The position numbers and the translations under genes are program-made. From Shimia sp047124445 (GTDB lineage: Bacteria > Pseudomonadota > Alphaproteobacteria > Rhodobacterales > Rhodobacteraceae), in contig NZ_CP138921.1 of NCBI RefSeq assembly GCF_047124445.1, positions 3,410,001 through 3,474,000 on the forward strand: DNA of 64,000 nt, read 5' to 3'. The notes beneath the pieces were generated by a model that was not told the origin of the DNA, did not search any database, and worked only from the letters and a program-made list of their open reading frames with translations. Shown here piece by piece: positions 1-7,676 of the stretch. The stretch's first letter is position 1; each line of letters begins with the position of its first letter.

Positions 1-228
1 GTCAAATCCATGGCGTGGTGGGCCATCCAGCTGGCCTCGCCGGTCTGGAAACTGGCGCCGCATCTGCTGGAGATGCGCTACCTGTGGACCACGCCTCATC
101 GCTTGGATAGTGCCCGGTTTGAGGAGCTGCTGCCGGAGTTTGAACCCACAGAGCTGCACAGAGCCTTGGCCACCGCGCTGCCAGAGACAGCGGTGCCTCA
201 AAAGGTGATGTCGACCCAGACCATATGA
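1..228 (+). CDS. NAD(P)-dependent epimerase-like protein, C-terminal end (5' partial)
   Basis: The reading frame is open from the first base of the window and stops with TGA at 226-228, so only the last 75 codons are visible. The peptide has the layout IQLASPVWKL, MRYLWTTPHRLD, then LLPEFEPTELHRAL. This resembles the C-terminal tail of short-chain-dehydrogenase-type NAD(P)-binding epimerases in Rhodobacteraceae, where the phrase around TPHRLD precedes the last substrate-binding helices. The nucleotide-binding Rossmann part lies outside the window, so substrate and cofactor cannot be judged. Its end overlaps by about 30 bases the end of the convergent gene on the other strand. The family call is from recall of similar tails and is moderate. 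Confidence 0.5.
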   Translation, partial: VKSMAWWAIQLASPVWKLAPHLLEMRYLWTTPHRLDSARFEELLPEFEPTELHRALATALPETAVPQKVMSTQTI

Positions 229-1214
229 TGGCGGCTGGCTTTGATGTCTTTCACAGACAGTAAGTCATGGCCCGGATCATCAGGTTTGGGCCAAAACACC
301 CCGGTGTCGATTACCTTTAGATCGGCGCTGGGCAGGACATAATCGACTCGCAAATCCCCCGGCGTCGGCTCCCGCCAATCCACGGTGGGCCCCGCCCGTG
401 CCAGTGGGTCTTGTAGGCGCAGATCAGCAAGCAAAGCTTGAATGGCTTCATGCCGCCCTTCGCCTTTTTGCGGATCGAGGTTCGCTCCTCCCATGATTAC
501 AAACGGCGACTCTGGTGCGGGACCAAGTTTGCCGTCCAGCAGATGAGACCACAGCCGAATTTCATCAGCATTGCGCAACCCGTTTTGATCCTCCGGCCCG
601 TCAAACACCGGCGGCCCCGCGGCAAAGAGCATAAGCGTCACTGGCCCATCGGGATGTAAAACGGGCAGCACCCAATGACCATTGGACGACAACCGCTGAA
701 TGGCTCGTGCTTCCTCCGAGGGGAATGGTTGCCCATTTACTTCGGGCAGCGTGGCCTCCGGCAGATCCCGCCACAACAGCGCCGAGAAATCCGTCGCTTC
801 CCCAAACGGCCAGCGCGACAACACCACCATCCCTCCAGCCCCGCGAAACTTGCCGTAGCCCTGCGCATCCGCAGGTGTGTGCAACCGCCCGTCGCCGTTC
901 ATGTCCAGCCCCGTGGGATCGCCTGTGTTAGGTGGCAGTGCAAAGACATGCGGATAGTCCAACCCGCCTTTGCCAAGCCGATCGCGCAGCGCCTTTGCTC
1001 CTAGCAGATCGGCGTCATAGTCCACGCCTTGCAGGAACAGGATATCTGGCGCGAGATGTGTCACCACCTGAGTGATTGCCGCCACCTGAGGATCGTCTCG
1101 CGTGATGTCGCGCAGCATGATCCCCGGCCCTTTGCGGGTCAGTTCCACATCATAAGTCGCCACGCGGATCGTCTCCGCATGCGCAAAACTCACAAAAAAC
1201 AGAAAGCCTATCAG
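198..1214 (-). CDS. Secreted endonuclease/exonuclease/phosphatase-family protein
   Basis: A roughly 340-residue protein that begins with a hydrophobic stretch ending in FAHA before ETIRVATYDVE, a plausible Sec signal peptide. Family signatures follow: a metal/substrate asparagine in the phrase GGANLDP, RVDYVLPS, and a terminal histidine in SRHHMVW. These fit the EEP (exonuclease-endonuclease-phosphatase) fold, so a periplasmic or secreted phosphodiesterase or nuclease is likely. The start is unclear. The only upstream in-frame ATG is at 1343, which would add a 43-residue His/Pro/Arg-rich stretch overlapping the preceding gene by over 130 bases. A CTG at 1214 overlaps the preceding TGA and gives a normal signal peptide; it is used here. 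The GTG at 1193 would delete the signal. Confidence 0.75.
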   Translation of the reverse strand: MIGFLFFVSFAHAETIRVATYDVELTRKGPGIMLRDITRDDPQVAAITQVVTHLAPDILFLQGVDYDADLLGAKALRDRLGKGGLDYPHVFALPPNTGDPTGLDMNGDGRLHTPADAQGYGKFRGAGGMVVLSRWPFGEATDFSALLWRDLPEATLPEVNGQPFPSEEARAIQRLSSNGHWVLPVLHPDGPVTLMLFAAGPPVFDGPEDQNGLRNADEIRLWSHLLDGKLGPAPESPFVIMGGANLDPQKGEGRHEAIQALLADLRLQDPLARAGPTVDWREPTPGDLRVDYVLPSADLKVIDTGVFWPKPDDPGHDLLSVKDIKASRHHMVWVDITF

Positions 1215-2056
1215 GCAGCCGAGGACACCGGATGCGTGCCGCGCGACGCGGCATAGGCGCGGCGGCGGTTCTCGTCGATCATGGTGGCAATGCGGCTCAT
1301 GGCAATGCCGCGCATGATCATGCTGGCCGGTATGAAAGCCCATGCGCTGATGGTCCAGATCATTGTCATCGGATCGCTTAAGTAGATCGGATCAATCAGG
1401 TCCGACATCATCTGAATGATCGCCGGGATTAAGAATGGCATAAGAAATCCTAACGCAATGTTAAGACGCCCATCCCGTTGCAGACGTGGCAGCACATCGC
1501 CACCCGCGGTGGGGTCAAACAGCGGCAGGTTGATCCAGACGTTAAATGCCCCGTTGCGCGCCGGCCATTCCAGCACGCGCACAAAGAAATAAAACACCGC
1601 CAGCGTCATCAATGAGATCAAATAGCTGAGGCCAGACGCGGTGCGCACCTCTTTGATCAGCTCCGGCGTGGCGTTGTCCGGCAGCATGATCACCATCAGC
1701 CGCACAGGCGAATAGGGGAAATCAATCGCGTCGCCCACAATGATGCCAAGCGCATGCAAAAAGGCGGTGAAGGCGTTGGGCGCCACTTCGCCACGGGCAA
1801 TCACCGAGAGCGCAAAGACGGTAAGAAAGATCGCCAGAAACCGCAGTCGGTTGAACGGCGGGGCGTGGCGGAATTCGATGAAAGAGGGCGACGCCGTCAC
1901 ATATTCGATGAACACGAGGATCGAGCTGAAGATCGCAAACAGCAGCACAATGTGCACCACATCTTCGCTCACAGTTGGCAAGATGATGGCTGGCAAGGCA
2001 AACAGCAATGCCACCAGTCCCGCACGCGTTGCCGCGCCAATGATTCTGCCTATCAC
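1211..2056 (-). CDS. Conserved polytopic membrane protein, function unknown
   Basis: The 281-residue product starts with GTG, preceded by a weak AGGGA. It has several clear hydrophobic helices at about residues 10-30, 35-55, 70-90, 140-165 and 200-260, including LFALPAIILP, FFVRVLEW and FLIPAIIQMM, which makes it an inner-membrane protein. A loop of about residues 165-195 carries ARNGAFNVWINLPLFDP. No transporter or enzyme motif was recognised. Its last codons overlap the start region of the secreted EEP-fold gene (TGA shared with the likely CTG start), so the two are probably co-transcribed and translationally coupled. Confidence 0.7.
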   Translation of the reverse strand: MIGRIIGAATRAGLVALLFALPAIILPTVSEDVVHIVLLFAIFSSILVFIEYVTASPSFIEFRHAPPFNRLRFLAIFLTVFALSVIARGEVAPNAFTAFLHALGIIVGDAIDFPYSPVRLMVIMLPDNATPELIKEVRTASGLSYLISLMTLAVFYFFVRVLEWPARNGAFNVWINLPLFDPTAGGDVLPRLQRDGRLNIALGFLMPFLIPAIIQMMSDLIDPIYLSDPMTMIWTISAWAFIPASMIMRGIAMSRIATMIDENRRRAYAASRGTHPVSSAA

Positions 2057-2399
2057 AGCTCGTGTCCCTTCAAACCGGATGTCGCGTTATGTGGCTCTTT
2101 GGCCGTGCGATCTTGTTCCAACTTGATCCCGCCTTGACGACGGGGTGCCTCATTTATGCCTTATTGTGGCATTGGATCTTGGCAAGTCTCAAGGTTTTGT
2201 TTGGATTTTGGCAACCAAGCCGCGGCCTGAGGCTGAGACTGGTGCGCGAATGCATCAATTTGGCACCTCAAAAAAGCACTGTTTTTCAGGGTGATACTAA
2301 ATCTGGTGGGCGAATTTGGCGGGGCCACAAGGGTTTCAGGGAATGTGACCGCCTCACAATATGTCGCGCCACATTTCTGCCTTAATTCAATTTCCAAGT
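2057..2399. other. Intergenic leader region without a recognisable gene
   Basis: This 340-base stretch lies between two divergent genes. Short open frames exist on both strands but none has a ribosome-binding site or a plausible protein composition. It becomes AT-rich toward its right end, where the operators of the next gene begin. A long untranslated leader or a small RNA cannot be excluded from sequence alone. Confidence 0.4.
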
Positions 2400-2415
2400 A
2401 TTCCAAAATTGGAAT
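2400..2415. promoter_or_regulatory. ATTC-N8-GAAT palindrome 1 (SqrR/BigR-type operator)
   Basis: A perfect 16-bp palindrome, ATTCCAAAATTGGAAT. It fits the ATTC-N8-GAAT consensus reported for SqrR, the ArsR-family persulfide-responsive repressor of Rhodobacter capsulatus and a relative of BigR. The same 16 bases occur again at 63612-63627 before the SulP gene. This copy lies 72 bp upstream of the start codon at 2488. Regulator identity is inferred from the site only; no ArsR-family gene is in the window. Confidence 0.7.
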
Positions 2416-2420
2416 TTGTA

Positions 2421-2434
2421 TTGATTTAGATCAA
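2421..2434. promoter_or_regulatory. FNR/CRP-family box, TTGAT-N4-ATCAA
   Basis: TTGATTTAGATCAA is an exact match to the TTGAT-N4-ATCAA box of FNR-type regulators (FnrL in Rhodobacterales, also Dnr/Nnr types). It sits between the two ATTC-N8-GAAT operators, centred about 60 bp upstream of the start codon. Oxygen or nitric-oxide control of the downstream membrane protein is therefore likely, in addition to sulfide-type control. Confidence 0.7.
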
Positions 2435-2456
2435 TGTGACGCCAAATCTAATTCAT

Positions 2457-2472
2457 ATTCTAAATTTAGAAT
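2457..2472. promoter_or_regulatory. ATTC-N8-GAAT palindrome 2 (SqrR/BigR-type operator)
   Basis: ATTCTAAATTTAGAAT is a second perfect ATTC-N8-GAAT palindrome. It lies 15 bp before the start codon at 2488 and includes a TATTCT that could be the -10 hexamer at 2456-2461. A repressor bound here would block RNA polymerase. Its centre is 57 bp from that of the first operator. Confidence 0.7.
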
Positions 2473-2487
2473 GTGAAAGGAAATGCT

Positions 2488-3702
2488 ATGTTATCCCCCC
2501 CTGTCGCGCGCGCAGACGCGCCTTACTCTCCCCTCTATTTTCTGGCCACATTGGGCTCTGGCGGCCTGATGGTGACCTTCTTTATGTTTCTGATGTTCTG
2601 GGTGCCCCATCCCGGACGGCCCGTGCCGATCTTTGAAGACATCACCGCCGCTTTCTCATCTGGAGCACTCCCGCTTCAAGCCGCGATCGTCGTGGCCATG
2701 GTCGGCATCGCCGGGCTGACCTTTCTTCTGATTAAGTCGCTGTTTTGGAACCTGCGCAACCTGTCGGCTTTCCGGGCCACGCCCGCCTATCAGGCGCTGC
2801 GTACGTCAAACGCCGAAACCCAACTCATGGCGATCCCGCTTGCGCTGGCGATGGTGGTGAACGGTGGCTTTATCGTGGGTCTGGTGTTTGTGCCCGGCCT
2901 GTGGACCGTGGTCGAATACCTCTTTCCTGTGGCTATGATCGCCTTTGTCCTGATTGGCGGATACGGGCTGATGATCATGCGCGACTTCTTTGGCCGCGTG
3001 CTGATCAACGGCGGCTTTGACTGCGCCAAAAACAACAGCTTTGCACAGGTTCTGCCCGCCTTTGCCTTCGCCATGGTGGGCGTTGGCCTAGCCGCCCCGG
3101 CGGCCATGAGCGGCTCAGCTTTGGTGGCGGGCGTGTCCTTTGTCCTGTCGAGCTTCTTCATTGTGGTGGCAATCCTGCTGGCGGTGGCGAATGTGATCTT
3201 GGGCCTGCGCGCGATGATGGAAAACGGCGCCACAGCCGAAAGCGCGCCAACGCTGTTGGTGATTGTGCCGCTGATCACGGTGATCACCATCGCCTGGATG
3301 CGCCAGAACCACGGTTTGCATGTGCATTTTGACGTGCACGGCGGCGCGGGCGAAACGCTCTCCATGCTGACCACATTGTTGATGGTGCAGCTTGCCGTGT
3401 TGGCGCTTGGCCTGACCGTGCTGCGCCGCTTTGGCTATATTTCCACATTCATCACTGGACCGGAGAAATCCGCAGGCTCTTACGCGCTGGTCTGTCCCGG
3501 CGTGGCGCTCTCTGTGATGCTGCACTTCTGGCTCAACAAAGGTCTAGTGGCGAGCGGTTTGGTCGACAAGTTCTCGCTGACCTATTTGCTGATCTCTGCC
3601 GTGGCGATTGCCCTGCAGGTGGTGATGATCTGGCTGGTGCTGAAGCTCAACGCCAAACACATGGGCGGCACGGATCGTCAGGTGGCCGTGCCGGCGGAGT
3701 GA
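2488..3702 (+). CDS. Polytopic membrane protein, TsoY / SLAC1-TehA-like
   Basis: The 404-residue product is almost entirely transmembrane, with about ten helices beginning at residues 14, 65, 110, 140, 180, 205, 245, 295, 335 and 365. It recalls the TsoY family (some members are selenoproteins), a distant relative of the SLAC1/TehA anion channels; this naming is from memory. A conserved-looking Cys is found in LVCPGVAL near residue 330 and another in FDCAKNN near 180. ATG 2488 is chosen because AAAGGA lies at the right distance; a GTG 15 bases upstream lacks one. Two ATTC-N8-GAAT operators and an FNR box precede it, so a role in sulfur-compound transport or stress under low oxygen is inferred. 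The substrate is unknown. Confidence 0.6.
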   Translation: MLSPPVARADAPYSPLYFLATLGSGGLMVTFFMFLMFWVPHPGRPVPIFEDITAAFSSGALPLQAAIVVAMVGIAGLTFLLIKSLFWNLRNLSAFRATPAYQALRTSNAETQLMAIPLALAMVVNGGFIVGLVFVPGLWTVVEYLFPVAMIAFVLIGGYGLMIMRDFFGRVLINGGFDCAKNNSFAQVLPAFAFAMVGVGLAAPAAMSGSALVAGVSFVLSSFFIVVAILLAVANVILGLRAMMENGATAESAPTLLVIVPLITVITIAWMRQNHGLHVHFDVHGGAGETLSMLTTLLMVQLAVLALGLTVLRRFGYISTFITGPEKSAGSYALVCPGVALSVMLHFWLNKGLVASGLVDKFSLTYLLISAVAIALQVVMIWLVLKLNAKHMGGTDRQVAVPAE

Positions 3703-3726
3703 AGGGGGGGCTAGATTGCGATAAGA

Positions 3727-3850
3727 CGCCAAAGCAATGCTTTGGCGAGCGCCCCGTTGGCCGGTAGGGTTTCGCAAAGCGAAATCCCGAAAGGTGAACC
3801 GCCCCCGTCAAACCAAAGGTTTGCCTTCGGCAAAACGCGGGCGCTCCGCT
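3727..3850. repeat. Cluster of short perfect hairpins after the membrane-protein gene
   Basis: A run of inverted repeats. CGCCAAAGC-AAT-GCTTTGGCG (3727-3747) is a perfect 9-bp stem. GGGTTTCGC pairs with GCGAAATCCC, with one bulge (3767-3788). CAAAC-CAAAG-GTTTG and TTTGCC-TTC-GGCAAA follow at about 3820-3836. None has a clear T-run. They may serve as a weak bidirectional terminator or mRNA 3'-end protection between convergent genes. Confidence 0.5.
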
Positions 3851-3892
3851 TTCGCCCCTCGCCTCAGTCGCTGTCGAGACTTCGGAGGTTAT

Positions 3893-4828
3893 CTACTGAA
3901 GCCGGGGCCAATCGTCCCGGCTCACATGCCAAAAGGCGCAGTCCTCGAACCTCTGGCGGGCAGGGGCCCACACGGCTTCCACGCAGTCTTGTGTCATTCC
4001 GAGCTTGGCCAGCAGCGCCAAGGATGCTGTATTGTCAACCTGCGCACCGGCCCGCACCGACGTCATGCCCAACTGGTCAAAGGCAAATGAAATCGCGCCC
4101 TGTGACAGCTCCATCGCAAAGCCTTTGCGCTGAAAGGCGGTGCCAATCCAATAGCCCAGCTCGGCACAGTTGTCTGCGATGTCGAGTTTGCACCAGCCGA
4201 TGATGTTCCCGCTGTCTTTGCACATTACTACTGCGGCAAACACCGCGCCCTGTTGCATGGCTTCGATGGTATTGCGGAGAATGCCCTGAGTGTCTTGTTT
4301 CAAAAGCGGCGTCGGCCAGACCGCCACCCACTTGCTTATCTCCGGTGTCATCAAATTGGTGAGCGCGTCTGCGTCTTCCATCCGACAGGGGCGGAGCAGA
4401 AGGCGTTTAGTTTCAATAGTAGCTTGGGTTGAGAGGGGGGCTGGTTGTTCTACGCTTTTGGGTTTGAGCGGATTTTGTTCAACTCTCAAAATTGCCAGTT
4501 TGAAGCGGTCGTTTCGGATTTCGTTGATCGCATCCTGAAGTGTCGAAAGAAACTGGTGTACACGATTGTGGGGGGAGAGTTCTAGGAGGCTCACATTGTG
4601 GAGCACCAACAGTAAGTTCTCACGCAAATTTTTTGGCGCGCTTGCCGCCACATCCAAAAGCGCATCTAGATTTAGTTCGCTTGGTGAATAGCCAAACCGT
4701 TTTGTCCACTCAAAAGCTGCGTCTAGTCCATGCAGCAGCGTTTCGAGGTTGCCGCAGTTTATATGATGGACAGCGTAACCGTCGCGTTCAAAGCGATGGA
4801 CCCGCGTGTCCACTTCATCTTCAAACAC
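3893..4828 (-). CDS. Barstar-like domain fused to GNAT acetyltransferase
   Basis: The C-terminal half (TIETKRLLLRPCRMEDADAL to the end) is a RimJ/RimL-type GNAT with the acetyl-CoA region IGTAFQRKGFAMEL. The N-terminal ~110 residues look like barstar, the barnase inhibitor: INCGNLETLLHGLDAAF, the signature FGYSPSELNLDALLDVA, a LLLVLHNV strand, and a final helix ending in FKLAILRVEQ. A barstar-GNAT fusion is unusual and its role is unknown; it could be an immunity-like protein or a modified N-acetyltransferase. The open frame extends to an ATG at 4921, but that would place the leuD terminator inside the coding region. GTG 4828 is preferred because it begins just before the barstar fold; TTG 4858 is possible. 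No strong ribosome site is seen, so the start is uncertain. Confidence 0.65.
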   Translation of the reverse strand: MFEDEVDTRVHRFERDGYAVHHINCGNLETLLHGLDAAFEWTKRFGYSPSELNLDALLDVAASAPKNLRENLLLVLHNVSLLELSPHNRVHQFLSTLQDAINEIRNDRFKLAILRVEQNPLKPKSVEQPAPLSTQATIETKRLLLRPCRMEDADALTNLMTPEISKWVAVWPTPLLKQDTQGILRNTIEAMQQGAVFAAVVMCKDSGNIIGWCKLDIADNCAELGYWIGTAFQRKGFAMELSQGAISFAFDQLGMTSVRAGAQVDNTASLALLAKLGMTQDCVEAVWAPARQRFEDCAFWHVSRDDWPRLQ

Positions 4829-4868
4829 GTCTTGAATATTTGAGTTGTCGGTGGGCAAAGCGTCATCC

Positions 4869-4908
4869 CAAAAAGAAAACCCCGCACAACGTGAACGGTT
4901 GTGCGGGG
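4869..4908 (-). terminator. Rho-independent terminator of the leu operon
   Basis: On the minus strand an 11-bp perfect GC-rich stem (CCCCGCACAAC with GTTGTGCGGGG, 7-base loop) is followed by a T-rich tail, GTTTTCTTTTT. It begins 26 bases after the leuD stop codon. It overlaps the 5' end of the longest frame of the barstar-GNAT gene, which argues for a later start of that gene. Confidence 0.85.
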
Positions 4909-4933
4909 TCATGTCAATCAAAGGGTAGGGAGG

Positions 4934-5539
4934 TTACACCCAAGGACGCGCCGCACCCGCTTTGGCTTCATAGGCGTCAATTGACGCTTCTTTCTCCATG
5001 GTCAGGCCGATGTCATCCAGACCGTTCAGCAGGCAGTGCTTTTTGAAGGCATCCACCTCGAACCTGATGACCTCACCGTCCGATGTGGTGATTTCCTGCG
5101 CTTCCAGATCCACGGTCATTCGGGCGTTTTCGCCCTTTTCCGCGTCCTTCATCAGTACGTCCACCTGCTCCTGCGGCAGCACGATCGGCAGCATGCCGTT
5201 CTTGAAGCTGTTGTTGAAGAAGATGTCGGCAAAAGAGGTGGAGACAATCACCTTGATGCCAAAATCATCCAGCGCCCACGGTGCGTGCTCGCGCGAGGAG
5301 CCACAACCGAAGTTGTCGCCCGCGATCAGGATCTGCGCGCTGCGATACTGCGGCTTGTTCAGCACAAAATCTTCGATCTCGCTGCCGTCGCGGTTGTAGC
5401 GCATCTCGTCAAACAGGCTCACACCAAAGCCGGTCCGCTGGATCGACTTCAGGAAGCGCTTGGGGATGATCATGTCGGTGTCGATATTCACCAGCGGCAT
5501 AGGCGCGGCGATACCGGAGAAGGTTTCGAATTTTTTCAT
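4934..5539 (-). CDS. leuD: 3-isopropylmalate dehydratase small subunit
   Basis: The 201-residue product is full length for LeuD. It shows the family phrases IAAPMPLVNIDTDMIIP near the N-terminus, the swivel-domain motif DNFGCGSSREHAPWAL around residues 75-90 and FKNGMLPIVLP near 115. With LeuC it forms the cytoplasmic [4Fe-4S] enzyme that isomerises 2-isopropylmalate to 3-isopropylmalate in leucine synthesis. It lies on the same strand as leuC but is separated from it by an unrelated 145-codon gene, where most relatives have the two close together. The strong terminator 26 bases after the stop ends the unit. Confidence 0.97.
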   Translation of the reverse strand: MKKFETFSGIAAPMPLVNIDTDMIIPKRFLKSIQRTGFGVSLFDEMRYNRDGSEIEDFVLNKPQYRSAQILIAGDNFGCGSSREHAPWALDDFGIKVIVSTSFADIFFNNSFKNGMLPIVLPQEQVDVLMKDAEKGENARMTVDLEAQEITTSDGEVIRFEVDAFKKHCLLNGLDDIGLTMEKEASIDAYEAKAGAARPWV

Positions 5540-5568
5540 CGTGTTACTCCAATGCGCTCAGGGCGCAA

Positions 5569-6006
5569 TTAAGTCTCGGTGCAGCGGCCTCTGGACTCGT
5601 CTGAGGCCGCACATTCTTTCTTTTTGCGATCCGATAAAACAATTGGTTTGCGCTGAGAGTAATGGATTTCTCCATCCGCCCAACGAGCACTACGTCTCAC
5701 AAGCACGTCGTCGCTACGGTCAAACGCATATTCTTCCGTTTGAGCTGTATTTTTTGCGAGCTCCCATTCGCCTTGGTTGGAGGCTGTGAGAGCATCGAGA
5801 AACACAAAGAAATCTTCGCGTTTAGCGTATGCAGTAAACCAGTACTCATTCTTACCGCTGCTTCGGCAGCTTGAGACATGAGTTCCATCGGTGAGAAGTT
5901 TTGTGTTTGGGCACACAAACCAAGCTGGGCCGCTCCAAAAAAGCGAGATGATGGACACTGTTGTAAACAGTACCCACCAAAAACGCTTCTTGAAGAAGGC
6001 CAGCAT
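5569..6006 (-). CDS. Small membrane-anchored protein of unknown function between leuC and leuD
   Basis: The 145-residue product begins MLAFFKKRF and has one N-terminal transmembrane helix or uncleaved signal (WWVLFTTVSIISLFW). The rest is soluble, rich in Ser, Arg and Glu, with four to five cysteines, and ends in SRGRCTET. No family was recognised. It starts 4 bases after the leuC stop with no strong ribosome site, so it probably depends on coupling. Its composition is visibly lower in GC than leuC and leuD, suggesting a later insertion into the operon. Similar low-GC small genes occur inside other operons in this window. Confidence 0.6.
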   Translation of the reverse strand: MLAFFKKRFWWVLFTTVSIISLFWSGPAWFVCPNTKLLTDGTHVSSCRSSGKNEYWFTAYAKREDFFVFLDALTASNQGEWELAKNTAQTEEYAFDRSDDVLVRRSARWADGEIHYSQRKPIVLSDRKKKECAASDESRGRCTET

Positions 6007-6010
6007 TGTT

Positions 6011-7417
6011 TTACATCAGCTCGCGAATATCGGTGAGCTTGCCGGTGATCGCGGCGGCGGCGGCCATGGCTGGGGACACGAGGTGTGTGCGGCCCTTATA
6101 GCCCTGACGGCCTTCGAAGTTGCGGTTCGATGTAGACGCGCACCGCTCGTTCTCCGACAGCTGATCCGGGTTCATCGCCAGACACATGGAGCACCCAGCC
6201 AGACGCCATTCAAAGCCGGCCTCACGGAAGATATCCGCCAGACCTTCTTCCTCTGCTTGTGCCCGCACAAGACCGGAGCCCGGCACGATCATCGCGCGCA
6301 TGCCCTCTTTGATCTTCTTGCCTTTCAGCACTTCAGCAGCAGCCCGCATGTCTTCGATCCGGCCGTTGGTGCAGGAACCGATGAACACGGTGTCGATCTC
6401 GATGTCGGTCAGCTTCTGACCCGGGGTCAGACCCATGTACTCAATGGAGCGACGGGCCGCGTCCACCTTACCACCTTCAAAATCTTCCGGCGCAGGCACC
6501 ACACCGGTGATCGGCAGCACATCCTCAGGGCTGGTGCCCCAGGTCACAACCGGCTGAATGTCTTCGCCTTTCAGGGTCACAACCTTGTCGAAATGCGCGC
6601 CTTCGTCGGTGTACAGTGTCTTCCAATACTCCAGCGCCTGCTCCCAGGCACCGGCTTTTGGCGCATGTGGACGGCCTTTGCAGTAGGCAAACGTGGTCTC
6701 ATCCGGCGCGATCAAGCCAGCGCGGGCGCCGCCTTCGATCGCCATGTTACAAACCGTCATGCGGCCTTCCATCGACAGATCGCGGATCGCTTCGCCACAG
6801 TATTCGATCACATAGCCCGTACCGCCACCGGTGCCGGTTTCGCCAATCACGGCCAGGGTGATGTCCTTGGCGGTCACGCCCGGCTTCAGTTTGCCGGTGA
6901 TCTCCACCTTCATGTTTTTGGACTTCTTCTGGATCAGCGTCTGGGTCGCCAGAACGTGCTCCACCTCGGAGGTGCCGATGCCATGCGCCAGCGCGCCAAA
7001 GGCGCCGTGGGTCGCGGTGTGGCTGTCGCCACACACCACAGTCATGCCCGGCAGGGTCCAGCCGTTTTCCGGGCCAACAATGTGCACGATGCCCTGACGC
7101 ACGTCAGACACCGGATAGTAGTGCACACCAAATTCCTTGGCGTTTTTGTCCAGCGCTTCCACCTGGATGCGCGACTCTTCGGTCATCTGCGCTGGGTCTT
7201 CGCGACCGGCTGTGGTGGGCACGTTGTGGTCCGGCACCGCGATGGTTTTTTCTGGCGCGCGCACCTTGCGGCCCGCCATGCGCAGGCCTTCAAACGCCTG
7301 CGGGCTGGTCACTTCGTGTACGAGGTGACGGTCAATATACAACAGGCAGGTGCCATCGTCGGCTTCATGCGCAACATGGGCATCCCAGATCTTATCATAG
7401 AGCGTTTTGGGGGACAT
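6011..7417 (-). CDS. leuC: 3-isopropylmalate dehydratase large subunit
   Basis: The 468-residue product matches LeuC in full. The three [4Fe-4S] ligands are Cys349 in VFIGSCTNGR and Cys409/Cys412 in AGCSMCLAMNPD, almost the E. coli spacing. MSPKTLYDKIWDAHV is the usual LeuC N-terminus, and GGAGAGG lies just upstream of ATG 7417. The frame extends to an ATG at 7474, but those extra residues (MRARTSAIFSAIQT) do not belong to the family. It pairs with leuD downstream. A divergent MscS gene shares the upstream intergenic space. Confidence 0.97.
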   Translation of the reverse strand: MSPKTLYDKIWDAHVAHEADDGTCLLYIDRHLVHEVTSPQAFEGLRMAGRKVRAPEKTIAVPDHNVPTTAGREDPAQMTEESRIQVEALDKNAKEFGVHYYPVSDVRQGIVHIVGPENGWTLPGMTVVCGDSHTATHGAFGALAHGIGTSEVEHVLATQTLIQKKSKNMKVEITGKLKPGVTAKDITLAVIGETGTGGGTGYVIEYCGEAIRDLSMEGRMTVCNMAIEGGARAGLIAPDETTFAYCKGRPHAPKAGAWEQALEYWKTLYTDEGAHFDKVVTLKGEDIQPVVTWGTSPEDVLPITGVVPAPEDFEGGKVDAARRSIEYMGLTPGQKLTDIEIDTVFIGSCTNGRIEDMRAAAEVLKGKKIKEGMRAMIVPGSGLVRAQAEEEGLADIFREAGFEWRLAGCSMCLAMNPDQLSENERCASTSNRNFEGRQGYKGRTHLVSPAMAAAAAITGKLTDIRELM

Positions 7418-7676
7418 GGGTCCTCTCCACTTTGTTTGGATTGCTGAAAATATGGCTGACGTGCGGGCACGCAAACGCGCGCCACTCGCTCATAGTGCGG
7501 CGATGACAGATTTGCTCTGACCAAAGAAGCGCCATGGCAAAAAGGCGCGGTCAGCAATGTCATAGATGCGTTTCATGCCTCTCCCCTACAGGGTCGCGCA
7601 GATTCCTTCAAGCAGAAGCACACAATCCGCCACACACGCGTTGCCGCAGAGGCAGCCCCCGTGCAAGGATGCATTT

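Noticed and set aside
2062..2385. A 107-codon plus-strand frame in the gap before the TsoY-like gene
   Set aside because: It has no ribosome site, a Cys/Trp/Arg-rich composition, and it is not in frame with the real gene.
5891..7447. A 518-codon plus-strand frame opposite leuC
   Set aside because: It is the mirror of a clear leuC reading frame, is rich in His, Arg and Gly, and shows no family features.
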